Origin: Proteiniphilum sp. UBA5283
GTDB taxonomy: Bacteria > Bacteroidota > Bacteroidia > Bacteroidales > Dysgonomonadaceae
DNA length: 20,349 nucleotides
Reading direction: 5' to 3'
Assembly (NCBI GenBank): GCA_002408485.1
Contig: DHSP01000003.1
Coordinates: 62,125 to 82,473 of the forward strand
Shown: piece after piece, positions 1-7,884 of the stretch
How positions within the stretch are numbered: position 1 is the stretch's first letter
Layout: the number at the start of each line of letters is the position of its first letter
Position numbers and translations under genes: made by a program
The notes under the pieces: generated by a model
Seen by the model: the letters and a program-made list of their open reading frames with translations, nothing else
Databases searched by the model: none
Told to the model about the DNA's origin: nothing

Positions 1-218
1 TGCTTCGTTTCGTCACAGTAGTGCGACCTCTTTGTTGACCTTTTAATGTTAAAATAAACTTATAATGATTTGTTTCGAGTCTCAAATAATTTTTCGATAC
101 TAACTTTCATTTTTGTATAATTTATTGTATAATAATGATATAGTATATATTTTGTCCTAAAGGATTGTGTGAGACATATTTTTCGTTTTTTAACGATTCC
201 TCTAACAAGTGATATCTT

Positions 219-226
219 TATATTTG
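219..226 (+). promoter_or_regulatory. Candidate Bacteroidota -7 promoter element
   Basis: The octamer TATATTTG matches the Bacteroides -7 consensus TAnnTTTG exactly. It would start transcription near 233 and leave a leader of about 130 bases before susC. I do not see a good TTTG -33 element at the usual spacing of about 19 bases upstream. A near match, TATATTTTG, lies at 146-154. In such AT-rich DNA this motif can occur by chance. Confidence 0.3.
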
Positions 227-302
227 TAAATAAAATGTGAATTAATCCTTTGTGGTTTTTTATAACTGAATTTTTTACCGAACACTGAGTTAGTGAAAAT
301 AA

Positions 303-314
303 CTTATTAATAAG
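303..314. promoter_or_regulatory. 12-bp perfect palindrome (possible operator)
   Basis: CTTATTAATAAG is identical to its own reverse complement. It sits about 50 bases before the susC start codon and downstream of the candidate -7 element. That position would suit a dimeric regulator or a feature of the mRNA leader. The sequence is AT-rich and short, so chance cannot be excluded. No regulator is encoded in the window to pair it with. Confidence 0.3.
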
Positions 315-362
315 AAACCATCAAGAGTTGTTAAAGTATCTATTATAAACCTTTTATTATTT

Positions 363-3362
363 ATGAAACAGTTAAGATTTTTGTTAACATGTGGATTAAT
401 CATTTGTATATCATCGATTAATGCCCAAGTAAAACGAGTGACCGGAACAGTTTCCGATAATCAGGGTAAACCTGTAATCGGAGCAACCATTCTTGTGAAA
501 GAGTCAACCTCTATCGGTACTGTCACCGGTATAGATGGTGAGTTTGCCTTAAATGCTCCCAATGAAGGAACTTTAGTGATTTCTTATATTGGATATAAGA
601 CTCAAGAGATTCCTATCACAGGTAGAACTACTTACAACATTGTCTTAAATGAGGACACAGAACTGCTTGATGAAATTGTGGTTGTAGGTTATGGAACAAT
701 GAAAAGGTCAGATTTAACAGGAGCTATTTCATCTGTTACAACTGAAAATATTGTAAGAAGTGGAAAATTTAATCCGATTAATGCTATCCAGGGAACCGTA
801 TCAGGTGTAAATATTGTACGCAACAATAACAAACCTGGTGGAGGATATTCTATGGATATCAGAGGTTTAAGTTCAATTTCAAAATCTAATGCACCTTTAG
901 TAGTCATTGATGGCATACCTGGATCAGATTTAAGCTTAATAAATCCAATCGATATTGAAAAAATAGACGTTCTTAAAGATGCTTCAGCTACTGCAATTTA
1001 TGGTTCAAGAGGTGCAAATGGTGTTATTATTGTGAGCACTAAACGAGGAACTTTAGGTAAGCCAATGATTTCTTACGATGGGTATTTTGGAATAAAATCT
1101 CCGACAAATATGCCAGAGTTTATGAATGGTGATGAATGGGTTCAAATGGTTCGTGAATCTTACAGAGCAAAGAATAAAGGAATTTATAAGACGGATGAAC
1201 AAATATTTACCGATCCCTCAGAGCTTAAAGCTGTTCAAGACCGGAACTATTTTGATTGGGTTAATGCGTTGACTAGAAATGCTATTCAAACAAATCATTC
1301 GATTTCAGCTGCTGGTGGTACAGAACATGCCAAATATGCATTATCAGCTGGATATTATAATGAAGAAGGATTCATGAAGTATGAGGATTATAAACGGTAC
1401 AATTTAAAATCTTCAATAGATATTTCTACTAATAAGTATTTGGGTTTTGGAGGTACACTTTATTTAACAACATATATAAACAATATAGGAAATAACGACT
1501 TGTTTCAAGATATTCATCGTGCTCGACAAACGCAGCACCCATATAGCCTAGTTACAGGAGAAGAAATTAAAAAATTTTCTTCAAATGGAATTTTTAACCC
1601 TTTCATTACTCAAAATAATATAGTACAAGAAAGTAAGGGATTAAATTTATTAGGCAATGTATATTTAAGGATTAATCCTATCGAAGGATTAGAATTGAAA
1701 ACTTCTTTTGCTCCATATTTGACATCAGATAGAGAGGGACGATTTAGGGATACATGGAGTAAAGCTTTGCAAGGCACTAATAAGCCCACAGCATATATGA
1801 GAAACACCAATGATTATAATTGGGTGTGGGATAATATTCTCAATTATAATTTCACTAGAGGGGTACATGGGATTGATTTTACTGGTGTTATTAGTATGCA
1901 ACAGTATGAAATTGAGGAATTATATGGAGATGTAAAGGACTTAGGATTCAGATCACTTTGGTATAATCTAGGTGGCGGTACAGTAAATAAATTAACTTCT
2001 AATTATTCGCGACAATCATTACTTTCATACTTAGGAAGAGTTAATTACAATTATAACGAAAAGTATCTATTGACTTTAAGTGCTCGCTATGATGGTTCTT
2101 CAAAACTTTCTGAAGGACATAAATGGTCGTTGTTCCCATCTGTTGCGCTTGCTTGGAGGATAACACAAGAAGATTTTATGCAAAACCAATCCACCATTTC
2201 AAATATGAAATTGAGGGTTAGTTATGGTTCTACAGGAAATGATTCTGTCGGTCCTTATTCCACTTCTGCAAATATTTCAGGAACAACATATTATATGTTT
2301 GGTAATGATCTGGCGAATGGGAATGTTCCAGGCTCATTAGGTAATTCAAGTCTTGGCTGGGAGACAACTTCGGAATATAATGTTGGTCTGGATTTAGGTT
2401 TGTTTAATAATAGAATTTCAGCATCTCTTGAATATTACAATAGATTGACAACAGACCTCATTATGAATAAATTAATAGCTACACATACAGGTTATTCATC
2501 GGTCCCGGCGAATGTGGGTTCTTCTAGGAATAAAGGATTCGAATTGACTCTAAATACAAACAACATTAAAACTAAAGAGTTTAATTGGAGTACCAATTTT
2601 ACATTGGCTTACAATAAAAATATGATTGTAGACTTGGCATACAAAGAAGATTTAGGTAAATACTCTCCTCAACTTGAAGGAATGCAAGGAGATTACAGTA
2701 ATAAATGGTTTATCGGTCAGCCAATAAAAATAAACTGGATCTATGAAGAAATAGGAGTTTGGCAAGAAAATGAAAAGGAAGAGGCAGCTAAATATGGACA
2801 AACTCCAGGGCAGTGGAAAGTCAGAGATTTTAATAATGATGGGGTAATACATGGTGACAAAGACAGAACAATCTATGGTAAAAGATCTCCTGATTGGATA
2901 GGAGGTATGACTAACCTGTTTAATTATAAAGATTTTGATTTATCGTTCCATATGTATTGGAGGACGGGTCTTACGGATAAAAATCAATTCCTGGTTTACT
3001 ATGCAGGAGAAAGTAACCAACATAATTTTAAAAATGCAAAAGTAAATTATTGGACTCCTGAAAACCAGACCAATGACTGGGCACAACCCTCCAATCAAGG
3101 CCCCTATAGAAATAATGCATCGAATGTATATACGAATAGTGATTTTTTAAAAATATCTGATATTACACTCGGTTATAATATGCCGAAATCGATTTTAAAT
3201 AAGCTTAATATCAATAAATTGAGAGTTTATACTACAATACAAAATCCATTTACTTTTACTAGTTTCAATGGGTTTGACCCAGAAAATCCTTCAAGTACAA
3301 TCGGTAACGACTCATGGATGTCAATGACTGCACTCCTAGGCCTTAATATTACTTTTAATTAA
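363..3362 (+). CDS. susC: SusC-like TonB-dependent outer-membrane glycan transporter
   Basis: This is the TonB-dependent barrel that imports oligosaccharides across the outer membrane, with the SusD partner as its lid. The 999-residue length is usual for SusC. Order: signal peptide at residues 1-22 ending in INAQ; a carboxypeptidase-regulatory-like beta domain (about 24-90, with GTVSDNQGKPVIGATI and VISYIGYKTQEI); the LDEIVVVGYGTMKRSDLTGA segment leading into the plug; the plug itself, including the SusC hallmark YGSRGANGVIIVSTKRG; then a long beta-barrel ending in the aromatic-rich tail LNITFN. The start at 363 gives a clean signal peptide. susD follows after 81 bases, so the two are almost certainly co-transcribed. 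Base composition is low in GC (hand counts of two 60-base lines gave 28% and 38%), lower than most enzymes further right. The family call is secure. The glycan specificity cannot be read from the sequence. Confidence 0.97.
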   Translation: MKQLRFLLTCGLIICISSINAQVKRVTGTVSDNQGKPVIGATILVKESTSIGTVTGIDGEFALNAPNEGTLVISYIGYKTQEIPITGRTTYNIVLNEDTELLDEIVVVGYGTMKRSDLTGAISSVTTENIVRSGKFNPINAIQGTVSGVNIVRNNNKPGGGYSMDIRGLSSISKSNAPLVVIDGIPGSDLSLINPIDIEKIDVLKDASATAIYGSRGANGVIIVSTKRGTLGKPMISYDGYFGIKSPTNMPEFMNGDEWVQMVRESYRAKNKGIYKTDEQIFTDPSELKAVQDRNYFDWVNALTRNAIQTNHSISAAGGTEHAKYALSAGYYNEEGFMKYEDYKRYNLKSSIDISTNKYLGFGGTLYLTTYINNIGNNDLFQDIHRARQTQHPYSLVTGEEIKKFSSNGIFNPFITQNNIVQESKGLNLLGNVYLRINPIEGLELKTSFAPYLTSDREGRFRDTWSKALQGTNKPTAYMRNTNDYNWVWDNILNYNFTRGVHGIDFTGVISMQQYEIEELYGDVKDLGFRSLWYNLGGGTVNKLTSNYSRQSLLSYLGRVNYNYNEKYLLTLSARYDGSSKLSEGHKWSLFPSVALAWRITQEDFMQNQSTISNMKLRVSYGSTGNDSVGPYSTSANISGTTYYMFGNDLANGNVPGSLGNSSLGWETTSEYNVGLDLGLFNNRISASLEYYNRLTTDLIMNKLIATHTGYSSVPANVGSSRNKGFELTLNTNNIKTKEFNWSTNFTLAYNKNMIVDLAYKEDLGKYSPQLEGMQGDYSNKWFIGQPIKINWIYEEIGVWQENEKEEAAKYGQTPGQWKVRDFNNDGVIHGDKDRTIYGKRSPDWIGGMTNLFNYKDFDLSFHMYWRTGLTDKNQFLVYYAGESNQHNFKNAKVNYWTPENQTNDWAQPSNQGPYRNNASNVYTNSDFLKISDITLGYNMPKSILNKLNINKLRVYTTIQNPFTFTSFNGFDPENPSSTIGNDSWMSMTALLGLNITFN

Positions 3363-3443
3363 ATATTGCTCAATAAATTGAATGATATTTTTATATAAGA
3401 TAATTTAAACTCAAATATGTAATTTCATTTAAAATATAACGAA

Positions 3444-5234
3444 ATGAAAAACAGAACATTTTCTAGATTGAGGAACTTTTTGGTATCCTTCACACTCATT
3501 TCATTAGTGACTGCATGTAGTGGTTTTCTGGATGAAGTAAATTGGTCTAGCCAGACAGCGGATAATTTGTTTGTTACTGCTGATGGTTACGAAAAATTAA
3601 TAAATGGTTGTTATGCAGATTTAAGATCTATTTATGATAGCAAAGATTTTAAGAATTTGCAATGGCTTGGTACTGATATTATTACTCAAAATAATGTTAT
3701 ATCAACCAACAATCTGAATCAATATACTATTAACTATGATTCAAACGACGGAAGTGTCAAAAATGTTTGGAATACTTTATACTCATCACTTAAAAACGTA
3801 AATGCAGCTATTGAAAGAGCAGAAAAAGTAAAAGGATTGGATGAAAAAATTATTTCACAACGTGTTGCTGAAACAAAAGTTCTTAGAGCTCTTTACTTGT
3901 TCCACATAGTACGTAACTGGGGTGATGCACCATTAATGCTTGAAGAACCGAAAGGCCCTATTTCAACAGCGACGAGAACTCCTTCTTCAGAAATATATAA
4001 CCAAATTTTAAAGGATTTGAATGATGCAATATCTATTTTACCTTTAAGACAATCAGGGAATAGTTATGGCAGGTTGTCCGCATCTGCTGCAAAACACTTA
4101 CGATCACTGGTGTATTTAACCCGTGGTTATTTACCTATTGCAGAAGCATCTGATTTTCAGAATGCTTATAACGATGCAACAGATATAATAACTAAATCTG
4201 GTCATACATTATTAAAAGATTTTAAAGATGTGCATCGGCAAGCCACTGAAGTTAATGACGAAATCATTTTCTCGGTTCAATATGGAAAAGATGCTGTTAG
4301 TGGAATAGGTAATTCGATGCCCAAATACTTTTTATTTCCATATAGGGAAGGATACCCCGGTTTAGCCAAAGATAGTTATTACGGTAATGATGATGCGACT
4401 TATCTACCTACTAAATATTTATATTTACTTTTTGATTGGCAAAAAGATCGAAGAGCTGAAGTTACGTTTATGAGTACACTCAATGAAAATCCTGCTACGT
4501 CAATAGACGGGAAAAATACGGGAAAAAACTGGTTCCAATGTGTACAACCGGTTAAAGGAACCTTTTCATTAGGAGATACTGTGATTTATTTTCCAGTACC
4601 TTCCGATCCAAAATTCAAATATTGGACAGAAAACGACAAATCTAAAGTGAAATACTTGGTCTATAATTTTCCTAGTGGTAATCCAGAAGATTATTCAGAA
4701 GATGAATATTTCGTTACCTCATATCAAACTTCAAATCTAAATAGTAGAACATTTTTACCAGTCTGGAAATTTAAAGATGCCAATACTAATTATTTAGAAA
4801 GCGGGGCGTCAACAGGTACACGTGACATTTATGTTTTTCGTTTAGCAGAAACATATTTAATAGCCGCTGAAGCTGCCTTAAAGTTGGGTAATAACGCAGA
4901 TGCACTTTCACATTTAAATGCAATACGAAAAAGAGTTGAAAAAGTGACAAACTCACTGGTATTTCCTGAAGGAACAACAGTAACAATTGATATGATATTA
5001 AATGAACGTTCCATGGAGTTATTTGGAGAAGTTTCTCACTGGAATGATCTTCAAAGGACTGGGAAGTTAATAGAAAGAGTAAGGAAGTATAATTGGGATA
5101 CAATGAATATTGTCGGTAATATTCAGACTCAGTTAACAGAAAATGCTACTAAGTATTACTTAAGACCTATTCCATTAGCTTGGATCAATTCTCTCGAAAA
5201 TAGCAATGAGATTATAAATAATCCTGGTTGGTAA
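3444..5234 (+). CDS. susD: SusD/RagB-like surface glycan-binding lipoprotein
   Basis: This is the surface lipoprotein that binds glycan and caps the SusC channel. Residues 1-25 form a lipoprotein signal with lipobox VTAC, lipidated at C25. The mature protein shows the SusD pattern: an N-terminal helical repeat region (YEKLINGCYADLRSIY; VLRALYLFHIVRNWGDAPL), a variable middle likely to hold the sugar site, and the RagB/SusD C-terminal domain (VFRLAETYLIAAEAALKLG; ILNERSMELFGEVSHWNDL; ending YYLRPIPLAWINS...NNPGW). The 596-residue length fits the family. It pairs with the preceding susC and is AT-rich like it. The gene is followed at once by a strong hairpin, which probably limits transcription of the downstream enzymes relative to susCD. 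The family is clear. The ligand is unknown. Confidence 0.97.
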   Translation: MKNRTFSRLRNFLVSFTLISLVTACSGFLDEVNWSSQTADNLFVTADGYEKLINGCYADLRSIYDSKDFKNLQWLGTDIITQNNVISTNNLNQYTINYDSNDGSVKNVWNTLYSSLKNVNAAIERAEKVKGLDEKIISQRVAETKVLRALYLFHIVRNWGDAPLMLEEPKGPISTATRTPSSEIYNQILKDLNDAISILPLRQSGNSYGRLSASAAKHLRSLVYLTRGYLPIAEASDFQNAYNDATDIITKSGHTLLKDFKDVHRQATEVNDEIIFSVQYGKDAVSGIGNSMPKYFLFPYREGYPGLAKDSYYGNDDATYLPTKYLYLLFDWQKDRRAEVTFMSTLNENPATSIDGKNTGKNWFQCVQPVKGTFSLGDTVIYFPVPSDPKFKYWTENDKSKVKYLVYNFPSGNPEDYSEDEYFVTSYQTSNLNSRTFLPVWKFKDANTNYLESGASTGTRDIYVFRLAETYLIAAEAALKLGNNADALSHLNAIRKRVEKVTNSLVFPEGTTVTIDMILNERSMELFGEVSHWNDLQRTGKLIERVRKYNWDTMNIVGNIQTQLTENATKYYLRPIPLAWINSLENSNEIINNPGW

Positions 5235-5247
5235 GTGGAACGATTAT

Positions 5248-5280
5248 CAAAAGGAAGGGAATAAAATCCCCTTCCTTTTG
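5248..5280 (+). terminator. Strong hairpin after susD: terminator or attenuator
   Basis: Positions 5248-5259 (CAAAAGGAAGGG) and 5269-5280 (CCCTTCCTTTTG) are perfect reverse complements. They form a 12-bp stem with a 9-base loop, starting 14 bases after the susD stop. The following bases (aatattttata) are T-rich but not a clean U-tract. As the enzyme genes continue on the same strand, partial termination or an mRNA-stabilising role that keeps susCD transcript above the enzyme transcripts seems more likely than a full stop. That is inference. Confidence 0.75.
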
Positions 5281-5381
5281 AATATTTTATATGTATAAAT
5301 ATTATGAGAAACAAACCTCAATTATTTGATTATATTGAAGTAAGAGCATACTGGATTGGCATATTAAATTTTAAGCAAAAC

Positions 5382-6497
5382 ATGAATAGGATTTTCATCA
5401 TAATTGTTTCCTTGTTTTTTTGTGTTCACTTGATAGCTCAGGATTTTATTCATCCCGGAATTCTTCACAATTCTGAATCTTTAAAAAGGATCAAGACAAC
5501 TGTGGCGGAAAAAAGGCAACCGTGGAAATCCGGTTATGAGCTTTTTAATACAGATTTTAGAGCTTCATGTAACTACAAGATGAATGGCCCATATGAGTTT
5601 GTTTCTCGTACCGGGTCAAAGCTTGGTGAGTCGAATTTGCATAAAAAGGAATTTGAAGATGATTGTTTGGCTTCTTATTACAATGCCATTCAATGGGTCA
5701 TAACAGGAAATAAACAACATGCTGAAAAGTCAATTGAAATTATGAACGGCTACTCAAGTAAATTAAAAGGAATAATCAATAGAGATAAAGAATTGATGAG
5801 TCCTTTATGTGGTTTCCTGATCGTAAATGCTGCAGAAATCATCCGTTATACAAATGCAGGTTGGAAAGATGGAGATATCACATCTTTTGAAACAATGGTC
5901 AGAGATGTCTTCTATCCCGTAATTGAAAATTTTGCAACGTTTGCAAATGGAAATTGGGACGCAGCCTGCATCAAGGGAATGATGGCATTCGGAGTTTTTC
6001 TGAATGACAAAAGCATGTTTGATAGAGCGGTCAATTATTATTATAAAGGCGAGGGGAATGGACGGTTGACCCACTACATTATAAATGAGGTTGGTCAATG
6101 CCAGGAAAGCGGACGCGATCAAGGACATACAATGTTCGGTCTTGGTTGTTTGGCCGAAGCATGTGAAGTAGCATATAATCAAGGTCTGGATTTATATAGT
6201 GCAGAGAATAACCGATTAATGAAAGGTTTCGAATACACTGCAAAATATAATTTAGGTTTTGACGTCCCATTTAATGAATGGTTAGACCGAACCGGAAAAT
6301 ATCATCACGTAAAAATTGCTGATCAAGATCGTGGTAATTGGAGAGGTGTCTTTGAGATCGCCTTAAATCATTATCACAAAAGGATGAAGTTAAATCCATT
6401 CTACATACGCATGGCAGCCGAAAAGTTACGACCAGAAGGCCAACCATGGACAGCAGATCATCCAGGATATGGTACTCTATTATTTGCATTGGAATAA
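5382..6497 (+). CDS. Alginate-lyase-family (PF05426-like) polysaccharide lyase, copy A
   Basis: Probable periplasmic polysaccharide lyase cutting uronic-acid glycans by beta-elimination. An in-frame extension reaches back to an ATG at 5304, but 5382 is preferred because it begins directly with the signal peptide MNRIFIIIVSLFFCVHLIAQ. The mature protein (371 residues in all) is mainly helical, fitting an alpha/alpha toroid. Visible motifs are FANGNWDAA (W192, D193), QESGRDQGH (241-249), EYTAKYN and the C-terminal GYGTLLFALE. These are shared with the second lyase at 12297-13619, so the two are paralogs. Copy A is shorter and lacks the His-Tyr-Trp triplet present in copy B. The next gene is a GH88, which uses products of lyases and supports the role. 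It could belong to a PL38-related group. I cannot fix the CAZy family or substrate. It is AT-rich like susCD. Confidence 0.8.
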   Translation: MNRIFIIIVSLFFCVHLIAQDFIHPGILHNSESLKRIKTTVAEKRQPWKSGYELFNTDFRASCNYKMNGPYEFVSRTGSKLGESNLHKKEFEDDCLASYYNAIQWVITGNKQHAEKSIEIMNGYSSKLKGIINRDKELMSPLCGFLIVNAAEIIRYTNAGWKDGDITSFETMVRDVFYPVIENFATFANGNWDAACIKGMMAFGVFLNDKSMFDRAVNYYYKGEGNGRLTHYIINEVGQCQESGRDQGHTMFGLGCLAEACEVAYNQGLDLYSAENNRLMKGFEYTAKYNLGFDVPFNEWLDRTGKYHHVKIADQDRGNWRGVFEIALNHYHKRMKLNPFYIRMAAEKLRPEGQPWTADHPGYGTLLFALE

Positions 6498-6569
6498 TAC
6501 CACATGTTATTCCAGCATTTATGGTGAGAATCGATAAATCGAAATGAAAATCTAATTTTTCTATTCCAT

Positions 6570-7874
6570 ATGATAACGTTGCACCAAATATGCTATTTGA
6601 AGTGGATTTTATTGCTTATTTGCGTCATCTCCTGCGAGAAAAAAAGTGAGATTAACGTTAATTCAAACCTCGATTATTGCGTTGATCAAGTCTCTAAGAC
6701 ACTCGCACTGACGTCTGACTATGAGTGTATGCCCAATAATATCAATTCGGGCGAAAATGAATGGCACTTCACTCGTGCCGGATCATGGACAAGCGGTTTC
6801 TGGCCGGGTATCCTCTGGTATATTTATGAATACACAGGCGATGAAAAATGGAGAGCAGAGGCAGACTCTTTCACTCATTCCATCATTCCGCCTGCAACAA
6901 GAAAAGCCAGAAGCCATGATGTGGGATTTCTCGCTTATTGCAGTATTGGTAACGGATACCGGCTAACTAAATCTCAGGAGTATAAAGATGCCCTGTTACG
7001 GGCTGCCGACTCAGTGTCTGTACTCTATAATCCCAATGTCGGAACATTTCTTTCATGGCCAAATATGGTACAACGAATGGATTGGCCGCACAATACGATC
7101 ATCGACAACATGATGAATATGGAATTACTGTTCTGGGCAGCTAAGAATGGTGGTGGGCAGTATTTTTATGACATAGCTTATAAACATGCAGAAACCACAA
7201 TGAATAACCATTTTCGTCCTGATGGAAGTTGTTATCATGTGATTGTCTATAATGATCTAACCGGAGAATTTATAAAGGGGGTTACCCATCAAGGATATAA
7301 TGATTCTTCTATGTGGGCACGTGGTCAAGCATGGGCAATTTATGGATTTACTATGGCCTACCGTGAAACAAAAGACCCTCGTTTTCTTAAAACCGCTCAA
7401 ACAGCTGCAGATATATATTTGAAGCGCTTACCTGAAGATATGATTCCCTACTGGGATTTTGATGCTCCTAATATTCCTGATGAACCAAAAGACGCCTCTG
7501 CCGCTGCAATTGTCGCTTCTGCATTACTTGAGATGTCTATGTTGACAGAGGGTAAAGAACGTAACAAGTATCGTTCCGCTGCAGAAAAAATACTGATTAG
7601 CTTATCATCAGCTGATTACCAGAGTAGGAATATTAATACTTCCTTTCTTCTCCATTCTACCGGGAATTTACCCAACGGGTACGAAATCGATGCTTCAATA
7701 ATTTATGCCGATTATTATTATATCGAGGCGTTGATTCGTTTAAAGAAGCTTGAGGATAAGTCAGACGGAAGTGGTGTGATGGTTGAGCATAAGAAGAAAG
7801 TTACTTATAAAGATAAACTATTTTTATCCTCATTACCCAGTGGAGGTTTTGCAATTTATATACGAGAAATATAA
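6570..7874 (+). CDS. GH88 unsaturated glucuronyl hydrolase, probable lipoprotein
   Basis: Hydrolyses the 4,5-unsaturated uronic acid that polysaccharide lyases leave at the non-reducing end; the mechanism works by hydration of the double bond. The signal ends in the lipobox VISC (C22), so the protein is probably lipidated. GH88 landmarks are in order: WTSGFWPGILWY; SHDVGF with D117; IIDNMMNMELLFWA with D179; THQGYNDSSMWARGQAWAIYGF. D117 and D179 are 62 residues apart, close to the two catalytic aspartates of Bacillus GL1 UGL (D88 and D149, 61 apart). The 434-residue length includes a polar C-terminal tail of about 35 residues beyond the usual end of the barrel. It lies 72 bases after lyase A and 10 bases before the GH97, so is surely in the same operon. 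GH105 is a relative, but the motifs favour GH88. Confidence 0.9.
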   Translation: MITLHQICYLKWILLLICVISCEKKSEINVNSNLDYCVDQVSKTLALTSDYECMPNNINSGENEWHFTRAGSWTSGFWPGILWYIYEYTGDEKWRAEADSFTHSIIPPATRKARSHDVGFLAYCSIGNGYRLTKSQEYKDALLRAADSVSVLYNPNVGTFLSWPNMVQRMDWPHNTIIDNMMNMELLFWAAKNGGGQYFYDIAYKHAETTMNNHFRPDGSCYHVIVYNDLTGEFIKGVTHQGYNDSSMWARGQAWAIYGFTMAYRETKDPRFLKTAQTAADIYLKRLPEDMIPYWDFDAPNIPDEPKDASAAAIVASALLEMSMLTEGKERNKYRSAAEKILISLSSADYQSRNINTSFLLHSTGNLPNGYEIDASIIYADYYYIEALIRLKKLEDKSDGSGVMVEHKKKVTYKDKLFLSSLPSGGFAIYIREI

Positions 7875-7884
7875 AAAAAGGAAT

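Larger units (their letters stand above)
1..362. other. AT-rich non-coding leader upstream of susC
   Basis: I see no convincing gene here on either strand. The stretch is strongly AT-rich with many short A and T runs, as expected for a Bacteroidota promoter region. It contains a candidate -7 element near 219 and a perfect 12-bp palindrome at 303-314, listed separately. PUL regulators of the hybrid two-component, SARP-like or ECF/anti-sigma type often lie directly upstream of susC. None is visible here, so any dedicated regulator would lie left of the window or elsewhere. Confidence 0.6.

Noticed and set aside
5304..5381. Longer N-terminus for lyase A starting at 5304
   Set aside because: The added 26 residues place a hydrophilic stretch before an obvious signal peptide that starts at 5382; the upstream ATG lies right after the susD hairpin and is probably not used.
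6531..6544. Short inverted repeat TCGAT-AA-ATCGA before the GH88 gene
   Set aside because: Only a 5-bp stem with a 2-base spacer in AT-rich DNA; too weak to call an operator or terminator.
7783..7884. Longer N-terminus for GH97 copy A overlapping the GH88 gene
   Set aside because: The extension is basic, precedes the signal peptide, and lies within GH88 coding sequence; the ATG at 7885 has a good ribosome-binding site.
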